From: Streptomyces stelliscabiei
Lineage (GTDB): Bacteria > Actinomycetota > Actinomycetes > Streptomycetales > Streptomycetaceae
Reading direction: 5' to 3'
DNA: 64,000 nucleotides
Assembly: GCF_014873495.1 (NCBI RefSeq)
Contig: NZ_JADBGF010000001.1
Span: 10,230,001-10,294,000 of the forward strand
A model generated the notes under the pieces. It ran no database searches. It worked only from the letters and a program-made list of their open reading frames with translations, and was not told the DNA's origin. Each line of letters starts with the position of its first letter. Position 1 is the stretch's first letter. A program made the translations under genes and the position numbers. This document shows positions 1 through 8,605 of this stretch, one piece after another.

Positions 1-1377
1 AGGGGAGGCACTTTCCAGGTTGCGTACCTGAAGCCAGCGGGCAATGTGCTCCAGGTCGTGGACGGTCTGCTGGATGCCACGATCATCGACGGGGACCGGG
101 GGCGCCAGAGGCCGACCGTCCAAGCCGGTGACCTGAATCGTGCGGCCGCCGTCTCCTTGGCACACCCGCATACGGAGCCGGCACACAGACTCATCACTGG
201 TTGGGACAACGCGAATGTGCGGCGACGGGCCGCCGCCGGGACCGGCGGTCCGGACGGCCCCGGTCAAGCGATGGACGATCTCAGGGTCTGCTTGGAACGA
301 CACCGCCACAGGAGGCAGCGGTACATCGGTCAGAACCATGTCGTACTGCCGTTCCTCATGGGGCGCCCACCCAACTGGCTCGACGACGCTGCGCTGAGTG
401 TCCACTTCGACAACGTCCACCTCCCGGAACGGCGAGGAGCGGTGCACTGCGAACCGAGAGCCCGTGACGACGCCGTGGATGCTCCCCGCGTCCACCTCCC
501 ACTGGCCCCGCAGGTATCGCATAGTGACCCGGGCCGTACGTGGCCGCAGAACCCCGCCGAAGATTTCCCTGTCGGCGAGACCGCTGGCGGCTTCCAGGTG
601 GGGAATCTGCCGCATGAGCTGGCCCTCGACACGGCATCGTGCGTAACTGAGCACTTGGCGATAGGTGGCGCCGTGGCCGAGCCGGGCCAGCGTATGACCG
701 AGCGCCTCGGTGAACACGCCGTGCCAGCCGTCCGGGAAGTGCCGCTCGTTGGCCAGTCCCCACTCGTCGCACGCAGACAACGCCACATGCCTGGGCAACT
801 GGGCACCGGGGACCGGCACGGACGGATCCGCAGTACCCGCAACCAACTCGGGCAGCAGATCGCGCAGTCGAGGCGACTCTTCCAACCCGGGAGCCAGCCG
901 CGGGTGCAGGTCGGGCGGCAGGCCCTCACGCATCGCGCTGCGCGAATGGCACGCATCCATGATCGTCACAAGGGTGGCGCCCGTACTGACCACCTCGTGC
1001 GCCAGGACGGCGAGCTCCTTGTCGTACAGGTCCGCAACGTCGGCACGGCTGTCGTGGCATACCACCGTCTGGCACATACCGGCGCTTTCGGCGTACCAGA
1101 TCTCTTCCGGCAACGGCCCCGTCGAGCCGTGACCGCTGTACCAGAACAGCGCGATGTCGTCGGCGCCGAGACCACCGAGATGGCTGCGGAACGCCTCGAC
1201 AATGCCAGCTCGGGTGGCCTGCTCGTCGCAGCGCTTCTCGATGACTAGATCCGTCGGCGCGATGCGTTCGCGCAACAATTGTTCGGCCAGCCTGACGTCG
1301 TTCACACAGCCGCGCAGGTTCAGGTGCGACAGCCGGTATGTGTCGATACCGACCAGCAGGGCGTGGACCTTGGGCAT
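1..1377 (-). CDS. Caspase-family (peptidase C14) protease, C-terminus outside window
   Basis: The frame is open from an ATG at 1377 to the window edge: 459 codons with no stop, so the C-terminus is missing. The N-terminus MPKVHALLVGIDTY is the caspase first strand. The catalytic dyad is visible: His83 in FWYSGHG and Cys143 in IMDACHS, with acidic residues around both as in metacaspase-type specificity pockets. The p20-like domain covers about residues 1-250. The rest (to 459) is not assigned and may be a sensor or effector-association region. There is no signal peptide, so it is likely cytoplasmic. Bacterial caspase homologues often act as proteases in conflict or cell-suicide systems. The partner cannot be judged because the downstream side lies outside the window. 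The family call is strong and the role is inference. Confidence 0.85.
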   Translation of the reverse strand, partial: MPKVHALLVGIDTYRLSHLNLRGCVNDVRLAEQLLRERIAPTDLVIEKRCDEQATRAGIVEAFRSHLGGLGADDIALFWYSGHGSTGPLPEEIWYAESAGMCQTVVCHDSRADVADLYDKELAVLAHEVVSTGATLVTIMDACHSRSAMREGLPPDLHPRLAPGLEESPRLRDLLPELVAGTADPSVPVPGAQLPRHVALSACDEWGLANERHFPDGWHGVFTEALGHTLARLGHGATYRQVLSYARCRVEGQLMRQIPHLEAASGLADREIFGGVLRPRTARVTMRYLRGQWEVDAGSIHGVVTGSRFAVHRSSPFREVDVVEVDTQRSVVEPVGWAPHEERQYDMVLTDVPLPPVAVSFQADPEIVHRLTGAVRTAGPGGGPSPHIRVVPTSDESVCRLRMRVCQGDGGRTIQVTGLDGRPLAPPVPVDDRGIQQTVHDLEHIARWLQVRNLESASP

Positions 1378-1819
1378 CGTTGAAGTCCTGTCCGTCTAGC
1401 GGTCGTGGACGGCTGCACGCGTACGGGCGCCTACACGGGGGCTAGCCGTCGACACGACTTCCACCCGGCGCACCGAATGGTGCAGTCTCGCACCGGTTTG
1501 CATGGAGCACTCTGGCGGACGCCAGGGCGCGACGGTCGTCCGAAATAACCCGTGCCGACTCCCCAGTTCACCCCCCGCGTTTGAGCCGTACGACACCCGT
1601 CTGCTCGAGTGCCGTTACTCATTGCACGAGCCACCACCACGATCCGTTCCCAGCTGCCCGGGGCGCACAGAAGCACTTCTACGGCGCATCCCGCCACTAT
1701 CTGAGCGCCTCTACGCCCCCAGGCGACGGCCCATCGAGGGGGAGTGGGACGAGACCTCGGCGCTGAGCGGGACTGTAAAACGTTCGGCCCTGTCTCACAT
1801 TCGGTGGTGACGGAGGGTT
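1378..1819. other. Intergenic region between caspase gene and ISL3
   Basis: This stretch must hold the promoter of the caspase gene (minus strand) and the left end of the ISL3 element. I see no convincing coding frame: the short frames on both strands have shadow-like Arg/Pro/Ser-rich composition. I could not identify the ISL3 terminal inverted repeat. Confidence 0.5.
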
Positions 1820-3280
1820 GTGAGGCTCGTTGGCCTTCGTGTGATGGATGTCAACGAGGTTGTGCAGATGGTGTTTTCGGGTCTGTCCCCGCTGGTCATC
1901 GAGGATGTGGCCGACGAAGGTGAGCGGATCGTGGTGCGGGCGCGGACTCCGCAAGGCACCGCGGCCTGTCCGGTGTGCGGGGCGTCGACGGGGCGGGTGC
2001 ACGGCTATCACTGGCGGACGGTCGCCGACGTGCCGGTGGACGACCGCCGGGTGGTGGTCCGTGTGCGGGTGCGGCGCCTGGTGTGTCCCACACGCGGCTG
2101 CCGGCAGACCTTCCGTGAGCAGATGCCCGGGGTGCTGGAGCGATACCAGCGCCGCACGGCCCGTCTGACCAGGCAGGTCAAGGCCGTGGTCGAAGAGTTG
2201 GCGGGCCGGGCGGGATCACGCTTGCCGGCGATACTCGCGGCGGGCCTGTCGCGCCACACGGCCCTGCGCACCCTGCTACGCATCCCGTTGCCCACCGGGC
2301 GGAAGCCTCGCGTGATCGGCGTCGACGACTTCGCCCTGCGTCGGCGGCACCGCTACGCCACTGTGGTGATCGACGCCGAGACCCATGAACGGATCGACGT
2401 ACTGCCCGACCGCACCGCCGACACGCTGGAAGCATGGCTGCGCGGGCATCCGGGCATCGAGATCGTGTGCCGAGACGGCTCAGCCACCTACGCCGAGGCC
2501 ATCCGCCGCGCCCTGCCCCACGCAGTCCAGGTGGCCGACCGGTGGCACTTATGGCACAACCTGTGTGAAGCCGCCCTGGGCGAGGTGAAGGCACACAGCA
2601 CCTGCTGGGCCGCCGTGCTGGACGCGCCGAACTACGACCGGCCCCGCGCGCAGACGACCCTGGAACGCTGGCACCAGGTCCACAACCTGCTCGAGAAGGG
2701 CGTGGGCCTGGTCGAACGCGCCCGCCGACTGCAGGTGGCCCTGAACACCGTCAAACGCTACGCGCGGGCCGACCGGCCCGAGCGGATGCTCCGCGTCCCC
2801 AAGTACCGCGCCAGCCTCGTCGACCCCTACCGCGAGCACCTGCGCAAACGCCGGGCCGAAGATCCCGCCGTCCCAGTCCAGCATCTCTTCGAAGAGATCA
2901 AGGCCCTCGGGTTCGCAGGCTGCCTGAACCTCCTGTACGAGTACATCAACCAGGGCCGCGCGGACGCCGACCGCAGCCACACCTCCCCGCGCCGGCTCGC
3001 CCGGATGCTCCTCGCCAGGCCCGACAACCTCAAGGCCGAACATCACGATCTTCTGGCACGGCTTACCGCTGCCTGCCCCGAGATGACCCAACTGGCCGCC
3101 GCCGTCGGCACTTCGCCAAACTCCTGACGCCTCGCGCAGGAAACGCCGACGGGCTCTCGCGCTGGATCGTCGAGGTTCGCTCAGCCGGTCTGCCTCATCT
3201 GCACGCCTTCGCCCGGGGCCCGGACCGAGACCGCGACGCCGTGCACGCCGCACTCACACTTCCGTACAGCAACGGCCCCA
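1820..3280 (+). pseudogene. ISL3-family transposase, frameshifted and split by IS3
   Basis: The GTG-started frame gives an ISL3-type transposase. It has an N-terminal zinc ribbon (CPVCGAS, then VCPTRGCRQTF), then a DDE region with GVDDFALRRRHRYATVVID, CRDGSATYAEAI and VADRWHLWHNL. The first frame stops at 3127. Shifting frame at about 3113 restores the C-terminal sequence (HFAKLLTPRAGNADGLSRWI) as far as LPYSNGP at 3280, where the IS3 copy begins. Family members continue SNGPTEGVNTKTK, and TEGVNTKT is found right after the IS3 copy at 4604. The gene therefore has both a small frameshift and an insertion, and is dead. Confidence 0.9.
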
Positions 3281-3349
3281 TGAGGTTCCCCCGAGATGCG
3301 GAGTGTGTTGACAGAGGGTCAGATGGTTCTCATGAGAGGAACATCGACC

Positions 3350-3658
3350 ATGGCCGCCCCCAGAAAGTACTCGCTGGAGTTGCGTGAGCGTGCGGTGCGG
3401 ATGTACCGGGCCTCCGACCCGAAGCCGCAGATCAAGAAGCTGGCCGTCGATCTCGGTGTGCATCCCGAGGCCCTGCGCGGCTGGATCCGGCAGGCCGAGG
3501 CCGATGCCGGCGAGCGCGACGACCGGCTCACCACCGACGAGCGGGCCGAGCTCGTAGCCCTGCGCAAGGAGAACGCCCAGCTCAAGCGGGCCAACGACGT
3601 GCTGCGGACGGCCTCGGCTTTTTTCGCGGCGCAGCTCGACCCGACCCGGCCCAGGTGA
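3350..3658 (+). CDS. IS3-family transposase OrfA (helix-turn-helix protein)
   Basis: 102 residues starting at the ATG at 3350, preceded by GAGGAAC. The protein MAAPRKYSLELRERAVRMYR has the usual OrfA layout: an N-terminal HTH (about residues 5-50, with AVDLGVHPEALRGWIRQAE) and a C-terminal leucine-zipper-like helix (ERAELVALRKENAQLKRANDVLR). OrfA binds the IS ends. The frame overlaps orfB, which lies in the -1 frame. The slippery site is at codons 90-92. Confidence 0.9.
   Translation: MAAPRKYSLELRERAVRMYRASDPKPQIKKLAVDLGVHPEALRGWIRQAEADAGERDDRLTTDERAELVALRKENAQLKRANDVLRTASAFFAAQLDPTRPR
3619..3625 (+). promoter_or_regulatory. Programmed -1 frameshift site T TTT TTC
   Basis: In the orfA frame the codons are GCT TTT TTC, which makes the canonical X XXY YYZ heptamer T TTT TTC. 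Slipping back one base carries the ribosome into the orfB frame before the orfA stop, giving a continuous OrfAB fusion. This is how IS3 elements make the active transposase. Confidence 0.75.
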
Positions 3659-4572
3659 CGGCGCTCCTCGACGAGCATCCCCGCCTGGGAGTCGAGTGCG
3701 TTCTGCGGGAACTGCACATCGCCTCCTCCACCTACTACCGCTGGCGCCTCGCGGAGAAGGAGCCGTGCGAACGGCGGCGCCGGGACGTCGAGCTGACCGA
3801 GCGGATCAAGGAGATCCACGCGGAGTCCGGCGGCAATTACGGCTCGCCGCGCGTGCACGCCGTCCTCAGACGCGAGGGCACGCGCGTGGGCCGCAAGCGG
3901 GTCGAGCGGCTGATGCGCGAGGCCGACATCGCAGGCGTCAGCCCGCGGCGCAAGGGCTTCACGCGCCGCGATCCCAAGGCCACGCTCGCCCCGGACCTGG
4001 TCAACCGGAACTTCACCGCACCGGCGCCGAACCGGCTGTGGGTCACCGACCTGACGATGATCTCCACCGGCGAGGGACCGTTGTGGCTCTCGGCGATCCG
4101 GGACGCCTTCTCCCGCCGGGTGGTCGCGTGGGAGACCTCTGCCCGCGCGGACGCCGACCTGGTCCTGACCACCCTGGAGTACGCGCTCGCGTCCCGCGAG
4201 GTCGAGCCCGGCAAGCTCATCCATCACGCCGACCACGGCTGTCAGTACACATCCATCAAGCTCACAACTCGGCTGCTGCGAGTGGGAGTTGAAGCATCCA
4301 TGGGGTCCGTCGGGGACTCGTACGACAACGCCCTCGCGGAGAACCTCTGGATGCTGATCAAAACCGAATGCATCCGCGGCCGCACCTTCACGACGAGGGC
4401 CGAGGCCAACCTCGCGCTCTTCGAATACATCGACGGCTTCTATAACTCCCGCCGCATCCAGGAACGGCTCGGCTTCCTCAGCCCGATCGAGTTCGAGGAG
4501 AAGCACTACGCCGAGCAGGCGACGGCCGAACCAACGAATCTGAACACCCATCACCCCCTCCTGACCAGCTGA
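3655..4572 (+). CDS. IS3-family transposase OrfB (DDE integrase)
   Basis: 305 residues in the -1 frame relative to orfA, with GTG at 3655 overlapping the orfA stop (GTGA). The N-terminal half has the HTH_21-like segment (GNYGSPRVHAVLRREG), followed by an rve integrase core. The catalytic triad is present: Asp in LWVTDLTM, Asp in IHHADHG and Glu in NALAENLW. The C-terminal YNSRRIQERLGFLSPIEFE is typical. The length is normal and no lesion is seen. Confidence 0.92.
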   Translation: MTALLDEHPRLGVECVLRELHIASSTYYRWRLAEKEPCERRRRDVELTERIKEIHAESGGNYGSPRVHAVLRREGTRVGRKRVERLMREADIAGVSPRRKGFTRRDPKATLAPDLVNRNFTAPAPNRLWVTDLTMISTGEGPLWLSAIRDAFSRRVVAWETSARADADLVLTTLEYALASREVEPGKLIHHADHGCQYTSIKLTTRLLRVGVEASMGSVGDSYDNALAENLWMLIKTECIRGRTFTTRAEANLALFEYIDGFYNSRRIQERLGFLSPIEFEEKHYAEQATAEPTNLNTHHPLLTS

Positions 4573-4603
4573 TCAGCACCTCCTGCATGACGGGGGAACC
4601 TCA

Positions 4604-4630
4604 CCACCGAAGGTGTCAACACCAAGACGT
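4604..4630 (+). pseudogene. 3' remnant of the ISL3 transposase
   Basis: The codons after the IS3 copy and its CCA duplication read TEGVNTKT, the continuation of the interrupted ISL3 transposase. A TAG follows at once and the rest of the ISL3 C-terminus and right end are missing. From here the sequence belongs to a truncated minus-strand gene, so the ISL3 right side was lost by deletion. Confidence 0.75.
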
Positions 4631-4952
4631 AGCCGTTGCCGACGTCCTCCCATACGACTTCGGCGATGCTGCCGTAGAAGGTGACCAGGTCAGCGGCCGC
4701 CCGGCCATCACTGCCCAGAGCACGCGCTATTTCTTGATCATCGTGGCGAGCCAGGCGGACCCGGTTGGTACCCGGAGGGAAACCGTGCTTGCGCCCGAAC
4801 TCCTCCGTCATCTCATCCAGCACGCCTGAGACCGTGCTTGCCCACGCGGACAGCCAAGCAGACGACAACGACGGCTCACTCACGAATCCGCATCCTGCCA
4901 TCCGCTGCAGACAGCCTTCCCTCCAGAAGAGCTGCACCCATCCCACATTCAC
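4621..4952 (-). pseudogene. Truncated SMI1/KNR4-like (SUKH) protein gene
   Basis: The minus-strand frame encodes VLDEMTEEFGRKHGFPPG and DLVTFYGSIAEVVWEDVGNGY, which resembles the start of SMI1/KNR4 (SUKH-type) proteins in actinobacteria. After GNGY the reading runs into ISL3 DNA, so only the N-terminal 100 or so residues survive. A GTG at 4952 is the furthest start, and a later start around residue 18 (MAGCGFVSE) is also possible. SUKH proteins are commonly toxin immunity or adaptor proteins. I judge the family from a short motif only. Confidence 0.5.
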
Positions 4953-5225
4953 GCCTCCCCGGCGTCTCGGTGCATCCGCACCGCCACCGGAGCTGGCGGT
5001 GCGGCACCGGCATCCTGCAGACCGGCCCGCATCCGGACCTCTTCACGGTGCTGCGCTGCTCGGCGGTCAGCCCGCCCCATCTGGGTACCGCATGCCTCGG
5101 GGTGCCATCCAAGGCAGCCGCCGTCACCAGGTCCGACGATGACCCAGACCATACGGTGGTCGAAGTCAGTAACGCCGAATCGACCTCACCGCACTTCGCG
5201 CCGCGCCCCGACGGTGCTGCATTCT
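4953..5225. other. Intergenic region upstream of PadR operon
   Basis: No recognised gene. A 67-codon minus-strand frame (4949-5152, containing HPEACGTQMGRADRRAAQHREEV) has some coding character but I cannot link it to a family. Confidence 0.35.
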
Positions 5226-5260
5226 CTACATGTGTAGCAACGGGCTGGCTATATGTGTAG
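5226..5260 (+). promoter_or_regulatory. Paired PadR-type operator sites
   Basis: CTACATGTGTAG at 5226-5237 and CTATATGTGTAG at 5249-5260 are near-palindromes 23 bp apart, ending 9 bp before the GTG of the PadR gene. A third copy lies at 6223. The position over the start site suggests autorepression by the PadR protein encoded next to it. The binding partner is inferred from proximity. Confidence 0.6.
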
Positions 5261-5269
5261 AGTCGGGGT

Positions 5270-5593
5270 GTGGATGTGAAGTTGACGCCTCAGACGGAAC
5301 GGGTGTTGCAGGTGTTCCGGCAGGACCCGGCGGCCCCGCGATACGGGTACGAGCTGATGAAGGCGGCGAAGCTGGCGAGCGGCACTCTGTATCCGATCCT
5401 GTCCCGGCTGAGCGATGCGGGGCTGGTGGAGTCGGAGTGGGAGACGTCCGAGGAAGGGCAGCGGCCCCGCCGCTACTACAAGCTCACCGCCGAAGGCGTG
5501 CGGGTGGCGCATCTGGAGCTGGCCCGGCTTTCGTTCGATCGCGTGTCGGGCGGGGTCGGTCGTGCACGTCCGGCTCCCGGGGGTGCCTCGTGA
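5270..5593 (+). CDS. PadR-family transcriptional regulator
   Basis: 107 residues from the GTG at 5270. The winged-helix PadR core is clear: LTPQTERVLQVF, then YGYELMKAAKLASGTLYPILSRLSDAGLVES with the recognition helix, and the wing WETSEEGQRPRRYYKLTAEG. The C-terminal dimerisation helix is short, as in small PadR proteins. It lies directly behind the paired CTAYATGTGTAG sites and overlaps the following gene by 4 bp (GTGA), so it is probably autoregulated and cotranscribed with that gene. The signal it senses is unknown. Confidence 0.88.
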   Translation: MDVKLTPQTERVLQVFRQDPAAPRYGYELMKAAKLASGTLYPILSRLSDAGLVESEWETSEEGQRPRRYYKLTAEGVRVAHLELARLSFDRVSGGVGRARPAPGGAS

Positions 5594-6138
5594 ACGGGGG
5601 TAAGAGGCCGCGGCTGGCCCTGCGCTGCGCGGAGGGCGTGATCCGCACGGCGTGTCTGCTGCTGCCAGAAGTGGATCGGGTCGAGCGGGAGGCGGAGTGG
5701 TGTGAGCAGGCCGAAGCGATTGCCAGTGATCCGGACATTCCTTGGCGGGCAGTCGAGGTTTTGAAGTACGCGCTGCCCCTGCTGCCGTGCGCACGTGCCA
5801 CCCGCAGTGCTTCCACTGCAATGGCGCAGCGTGCCGCCCTGCACCGCTCCTTCAAGTATGGCCTTGGTGCTTTGGATCAGATCCTCACCGACGGCTTCAA
5901 GCAGGGCCGCATTGGCGGTCGTTTCCTCGGTATTGCCACTGTCGTCCTTGGTGTCTCGGGTGTCGTCAGCCTGGTCGGCGGGGTCGTCAGCTTGATCAGC
6001 GTTGGCGTCGGCCGCACCGGCGTCGTCGGCGTCTTCCTCGGGGTCCTCGGCGTCTTTCTCGGTGGCGGCGGTACCTTCGCCATCCTGGAGCGGCTCAGGA
6101 TGATGCTGCGTCGTGAGGAAAGCGCAAGGGATGGATAG
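5590..6138 (+). CDS. Hypothetical membrane protein in PadR operon
   Basis: 182 residues from a GTG that overlaps the PadR stop. The N-terminal 125 residues are soluble and helical (RLALRCAEGVIRTACLLLPEVDRVEREAEWCEQ). The C-terminus has two closely spaced hydrophobic segments (GIATVVLGVSGVVSLVGGVV and GVVGVFLGVLGVFLGGGG), rich in Gly and Val, ending RRMMLRREE-like basic. No enzymatic motif is seen. Small membrane proteins coupled to PadR regulators are frequent in actinobacteria and are often tied to envelope stress or transport. I do not recognise the family. Confidence 0.7.
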   Translation: MNGGKRPRLALRCAEGVIRTACLLLPEVDRVEREAEWCEQAEAIASDPDIPWRAVEVLKYALPLLPCARATRSASTAMAQRAALHRSFKYGLGALDQILTDGFKQGRIGGRFLGIATVVLGVSGVVSLVGGVVSLISVGVGRTGVVGVFLGVLGVFLGGGGTFAILERLRMMLRREESARDG

Positions 6139-6222
6139 GGCTTTTGAGCGGTACGGCTGATTTATTGAAGGCGTTGTCTCTCGGCAGCCGTACTGGTTGC
6201 CGGCGTTAACTTCCCTTCTGGT

Positions 6223-6234
6223 CTACATGTGTAG
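6223..6234 (+). promoter_or_regulatory. Third copy of the PadR-type operator
   Basis: CTACATGTGTAG is identical to the 5226 site, so one regulator probably controls both promoters. It lies 165 bp before the ATG of a small membrane protein gene at 6399. Confidence 0.55.
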
Positions 6235-6398
6235 AGCGCTGGAGCAGTGGCCCAGCCGTCTGTGCACATCTTGGCCCGTCTGTGTGGAGCCGCAGCTGGA
6301 CGCCGGTCTCTGCGGGACGTGTGGACCTCCTCAGAACTCGAGCACCAGACTCCTGGCACCCCCTGGGGGCGTCAGGACTTCCCAAGGGGGAACTCTTC

Positions 6399-6572
6399 AT
6401 GTCCACGCTTGTGCTGCTCGTCGGCCTGCTCTTCGGGCTGGTCGGCCTGATGCTGTTCGGCGGCCTCGTCTACCTTGTACACCACCATCCGACCTGGGCT
6501 GTGCCGATCGGCGTCGGCCTGGCCGGACTCACGCTCATGGGCACCATGATCACAGTGATCACCTCCCGATGA
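6399..6572 (+). CDS. Small two-helix membrane protein (57 aa)
   Basis: The ATG at 6399 is preceded by AAGGGGG at an 8-base spacing. The protein is nearly all membrane: MSTLVLLVGLLFGLVGLMLF is one helix and VPIGVGLAGLTLMGTMITVI a second, joined by YLVHHHPTWA. No known family is recognised. The upstream CTACATGTGTAG suggests it belongs to the regulon of the neighbouring PadR protein. Confidence 0.65.
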   Translation: MSTLVLLVGLLFGLVGLMLFGGLVYLVHHHPTWAVPIGVGLAGLTLMGTMITVITSR

Positions 6573-7021
6573 CGGGACGTCGTGTAGCCCGGCGCACCGG
6601 GGGTGAACCGCTCCCGGGGATTGGTGGAGGCTCTATGCGTTGACTGCAGCCGCCGGTTGGGGCTGGCATTGAGCGTAGCTCTCGTGGGGGATGTGAAGCC
6701 GGACTGGCGGTCGGCGAGCGTGGGCTGGTTCGACGAGAGGCGCCGTCTCGTCGGCGTGGGCTTGGTGCTGCTGCGGCCGTTGCCGAAGCTGAAGCGGTAT
6801 TTCGCCTACCTGTCCGGCACGGCGGCGAGGCCGTCGAAGTCACTGATCCGGCTGCCGCGGTGCTGGGGGCGGCGACACTGCGGCCCAATGCAGCAACAGG
6901 GCATACTGACACGCGGCTGCGGTTGGTGACCGGGCGGTAAGCCGGCATCAACTTCGACTCGGCGGCTATGAAATTCCGCGCAACCTTTGTAAGGGCCGGG
7001 TTGACCAGTGCGGGCGTCGAG
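6573..7021. other. Region with a possible gene fragment
   Basis: The only coding-like stretch is on the plus strand at about 6640-6850 (VKPDWRSASVGWFDERRRLVGVGLVLLRPLPKLKRYF). It has a natural residue mix but no clean start and no recognised family, so it is probably a remnant. The rest shows nothing. Confidence 0.3.
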
Positions 7022-7726
7022 TCAAGTGGCCGCCGTGGTGACTGCCCGCGTCAGAGGATGACTGCTGCCCAGCGCCCGGCGGCAGTCCTCCTGTAGTGCG
7101 GCCAGCATGACCGCAGCCGTCTGTGCGCCCTGCGTGCGGCGTGCGACCAGGAGTTGGTCATATCGGGTTGCCAGAGTGCGAGGGTGGGAGGCGCCGTGGA
7201 AACGCTCTTGATCACGGAGCACCTCTGACAGGACTTCCAGGGCCCTTTCCGGCTCACCGGTCTGAGCCAGGAGCCTGCCGAGTTGATGACGTGTGCTCAG
7301 AGTGCGTGCATGCAGGCCGAGAACACGCTCCTGGTCGCTCAGGACGGCCTGCAGCGTTCGGATGGCCCGGTGGAGGTCACCGGAACGGGCGACCAGGAGC
7401 GCCAGTTCGAAGCGGGTGCTGAGCGTGTGCGGGTGCGCTGCGCCCAGAATGCGCTCCTGGTCCTCGAATAGCTCGGTGATGCAGGTGAGGGCGTCGTAGG
7501 TCCGACCGAGGTGGCCGAGAGTTCGGCCCAGTTCCTGACGTGCCAGCAGGACGTCCATGTGAGCCGGTCCCAGGGCGGCAGTCATGGTGGGGAGCAGTTC
7601 CCGAAACAGGTGTAGTGCCTGCGGGGCGTCTCCGCTGTCGCGCAGAAACCTGGCTCTGCTGCTACGGGTCACCAAAGTTGCCGTATGGCGGGGGCCCAAG
7701 ACGCGCTGTCGGTCCGAGGCGAGCAA
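7022..7726 (-). pseudogene. C-terminal fragment of a tetratricopeptide-repeat protein
   Basis: The minus-strand frame has about five kinesin-light-chain-type TPR units of 42-44 residues, each with a variant of RVLGPRHTATLVTRSSRA, ERILGAAHPHTLSTRFELA or RFHGASHPRTLATRYD. A stop lies just upstream in frame and the only start available is a TTG, so the N-terminal part is missing. In Streptomyces such repeats usually end large NB-ARC or FxSxx-linked TPR regulators. The surviving 234 residues are probably not a complete gene. Confidence 0.7.
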
Positions 7727-8289
7727 GCCGATGACGGCAGTGCCGCGGCACCCGCCTCATGACGCCCTGGGCGGGGCTCTACCGGCAATTTCCAAGAGGC
7801 CGGGCCTCACACGCGGCCGCTCAGTGGCCAACCTCCGGGCGCGGGAAACAGCTCGGTGCTGATCATCTCGACGCGCTTCCAGCGCAGACAGGACCGCTTG
7901 CCGAGCGTTGAGTCCGTCATCCGGGCTCCGAGCATCGTGGCTCCTCTCGTGGAACGGTCCCGGCGATGATGACCGGGCCACGCCGAGTTCCACCCGCGGC
8001 AGCACGAGGCACTACAGCTTCCGGGCCAGGGGATTCCGCCACACAGCCGAGCGGGCGGGCTGCCTTCCAGCGCCCAGGTGAACGGCGAGCCTCACGCCGT
8101 CCGGCGTCGTGCCCGGACCGGCGACGCAGCACTCTATGCCCGCGAGCCCGTTGCTGCTCGACGCCTCCTTTCACCGGCCCTGACCGCGACGACGGGAGCG
8201 GGATCGATCGGTTCTGGACGGCAGGGGAGCGGGCCGTCCCTGCATAACGCGCTGGGCTCCCCGCGTGGAAGAACCGGCCCAGCGTCCGG
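7727..8289. other. Non-coding or decayed stretch
   Basis: Short frames exist on both strands (for example minus 7757-8005) but none has a recognisable domain or a good ribosome binding site. Confidence 0.4.
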
Positions 8290-8317
8290 GGATCATCCCC
8301 ACGTGCGCGGGGGACAG
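8290..8317 (+). repeat. Orphan CRISPR-like repeat unit
   Basis: GGATCATCCCCACGTGCGCGGGGGACAG has the length and the CCCC-n-GGGG stem of actinobacterial type I-E CRISPR repeats. No second copy is found about 61 bp to either side and there are no cas genes nearby. It may be a solo repeat from a lost array or a chance palindrome. Confidence 0.35.
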
Positions 8318-8605
8318 GCTTCTTGACCTGCGGCTCTAGGCGAGGCGAAGGCGGTTGGTGAGAACTTCCGCGGACTCCAACAGTCAGGGCGTACAGACAG
8401 CCAAACGATCACCGCATGCGTCACTCCTTGGCCAGAATCTCCCGGTGCCCGCTCTCCTCACCGACCGCTCGGCCAAAACTGAGCCGCGACCGCCGCAGCG
8501 CGCCGCCTACGCCCGACTGCTCGAGAACCCGAGACGTTCACCGGCATGCCCGCCCCGGCTCCGGCGGGCCCTGTATTGACAGGCCAGGCGCCCGAGGCTG
8601 CGGTC

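Larger units (their letters stand above)
3281..4603 (+). mobile_element. Complete IS3-family insertion sequence (1323 bp)
   Basis: The left end reads TGAGGTTCCCCCGAGATGCGG. The right end, read on the other strand, gives TGAGGTTCCCCCGTCATGC, so the terminal inverted repeats match closely. Both flanks carry CCA (3278-3280 and 4604-4606), the 3-bp target duplication expected for IS3. Removing the element and one CCA restores the ISL3 reading ..SNGP-TEGVNTKT.. exactly. It carries orfA and orfB with a slippery site between them. Both frames look intact, so it may be active. Confidence 0.92.

Noticed and set aside
46..1248. Long plus-strand frame opposite the caspase gene
   Set aside because: Its Arg/His/Gln-rich translation has no domain and it is antisense to the caspase frame, which carries clear catalytic motifs.
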